Positions 5,311-6,056 of a stretch of 6,056 nucleotides of DNA are shown one piece after another. A program made the position numbers and the translations under genes. Numbering within the stretch: the stretch's first letter is position 1; each line of letters begins with the position of its first letter. The notes beneath the pieces are model-generated. The model was given only the letters and a program-made list of their open reading frames with translations, was not told where the DNA came from and searched no databases. This DNA comes from an uncultured Eubacteriales bacterium (GTDB lineage Bacteria > Bacillota > Clostridia > Christensenellales > Pumilibacteraceae): contig USNB01000075.1 of assembly GCA_900555875.1 (NCBI GenBank), positions 1 through 6,056 on the forward strand. The letters run 5' to 3'.

Positions 5311-6056
5311 TTACTTCTTACTCATTCCGATGGTGACCTTCTCCCCGTTGACGTCCCACTCTCTGACGAAATCTCCGCCTTCGGTCATACCGTCGCAGAG
5401 AACGTCGTTCATGATCTCGCCCTCGTATTTCTTTGCGGCAGAAAGCACTTCATCGCTGCCGGACAAAGAAAGGAGTATGTGGTCGGTCACTTCGAAGCCG
5501 CTTTCCTTGCGCATCGTCTGGATCTTGCTGACCAGCTCGCGCACGAAGCCCTCTTCGCGAAGAGCGGACGTTATCTCGCAGTCGAGAACTACGGTCAGTC
5601 CGTCGGCGGACTGGGAGGCGTATCTGCCTCCCGACGACGCGGATATCAGCATATCGTCCTCCGAAAGGCTGACGGGGCTGCCGTTCACCTCAAAGTCATA
5701 AGTGCCGCCACCGCGCACCGCGGCTACGGCCTCCGCCGCATGCTCCGCAAGGCGCGTGCGTATGCCGCCGAGCAGCTTGCCGTATTTCGGCCCTACCGTC
5801 TTGAGCTGAGGCTTGACCTCGTATGTGATATACTCCTCGGCGCTGTCGGCGTACTCCACGCTCTTGACGTTGAGCTCGCCTTCGAGCACCGCAGCCAGCT
5901 CTTCGCCGAGACGGGACGCGCCCGAGCCGCAGAGGATGAGTCGGGACAGCGGTTGACGGTTCTTTATCGCAGCCGAGTTGCGCGCCGCTCTGCCGAGATT
6001 AGCAGCCGTGAGCACCAGCTCCATGCCGGTCTCGAGTTCCTTGTCTATCATGCTCT
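5311..6056 (-). CDS. ileS: Isoleucyl-tRNA synthetase, C-terminal 246 residues (partial, 5' end beyond right edge)
   Basis: Cytoplasmic class I synthetase that charges tRNA-Ile. Only the C-terminal region is present; the frame is open to the right edge, and the ATG at 6051-6049 is internal, not a start. Numbering from that methionine, recognisable family segments are NLGRAARNSAAIKNRQPLS (18-36), PQLKTVGPKYGKLL (81-94) and REEGFVRELVSKIQTMRKES (165-184), ending in a short beta-rich tail and a TAA at 5313-5311. This is the long tail (DUF5915-type) found in the long-form IleRS common in Clostridia and Bacteroidota, where it follows the anticodon-binding domain. It lacks the Cys4 zinc knuckle that ends the E. 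coli-type enzyme. Long-form IleRS is often associated with lower mupirocin sensitivity, but the active site is not in the window, so nothing can be said here. A strong terminator hairpin follows it. Confidence 0.94.
   Translation of the reverse strand, partial: SMIDKELETGMELVLTAANLGRAARNSAAIKNRQPLSRLILCGSGASRLGEELAAVLEGELNVKSVEYADSAEEYITYEVKPQLKTVGPKYGKLLGGIRTRLAEHAAEAVAAVRGGGTYDFEVNGSPVSLSEDDMLISASSGGRYASQSADGLTVVLDCEITSALREEGFVRELVSKIQTMRKESGFEVTDHILLSLSGSDEVLSAAKKYEGEIMNDVLCDGMTEGGDFVREWDVNGEKVTIGMSKK

Noticed and set aside
5120..5701. Plus-strand open frame of 193 codons spanning the intergenic region and ileS
   Set aside because: It runs through repeat palindromes and the terminator hairpin and is antisense to the ileS C-terminus; no domain is recognisable.

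Overview
The window looks like a chromosomal segment from a moderately GC-rich (mid-50s percent by eye) member of the Bacillota, probably a clostridial, gut-type lineage. This rests on purine-rich GGAG-type ribosome binding sites before the genes, frequent ATA isoleucine codons, a bacterial-type ProRS with an inserted editing domain, a Ktr/Trk-type potassium gene pair, and compact palindromic intergenic repeats of a kind familiar from gut Clostridia. The lineage is inference; no marker here fixes genus or family.

All genes lie on the minus strand, so transcription runs from high to low coordinates. At the right edge (5311-6056) is the C-terminal end of isoleucyl-tRNA synthetase (ileS), closed by a strong GC-rich hairpin (5275-5304). 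A 569-base non-coding region (4742-5310) follows, packed with palindromes. It includes two diverged copies of one repeat unit (4934-5005 and 5066-5157) and, close to the next gene, a good sigma-A-type promoter (4789-4817).

That promoter appears to drive one five-gene run. First comes trkH/ktrB (potassium channel subunit, 3407-4741), then trkA/ktrA (its RCK regulatory subunit, 2728-3372). These are followed by an RlmI/RlmK-like class I SAM methyltransferase (1845-2696), an RluA-family pseudouridine synthase (1126-1842), and the first 364 codons of proS (prolyl-tRNA synthetase, 1-1093), which runs off the left edge. Spacers are 34, 31, 2 and 32 bases with no convincing terminator, so co-transcription is likely. 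The first two products form a regulated potassium uptake system. The next two probably modify RNA and may be translationally coupled. The last charges tRNA-Pro.

The coding content is ordinary housekeeping and I see no new defence, mobile or biosynthetic system. The parts most worth a second look are the repeat-rich ileS-trkH intergenic region and the small hairpins in all three longer operon spacers.
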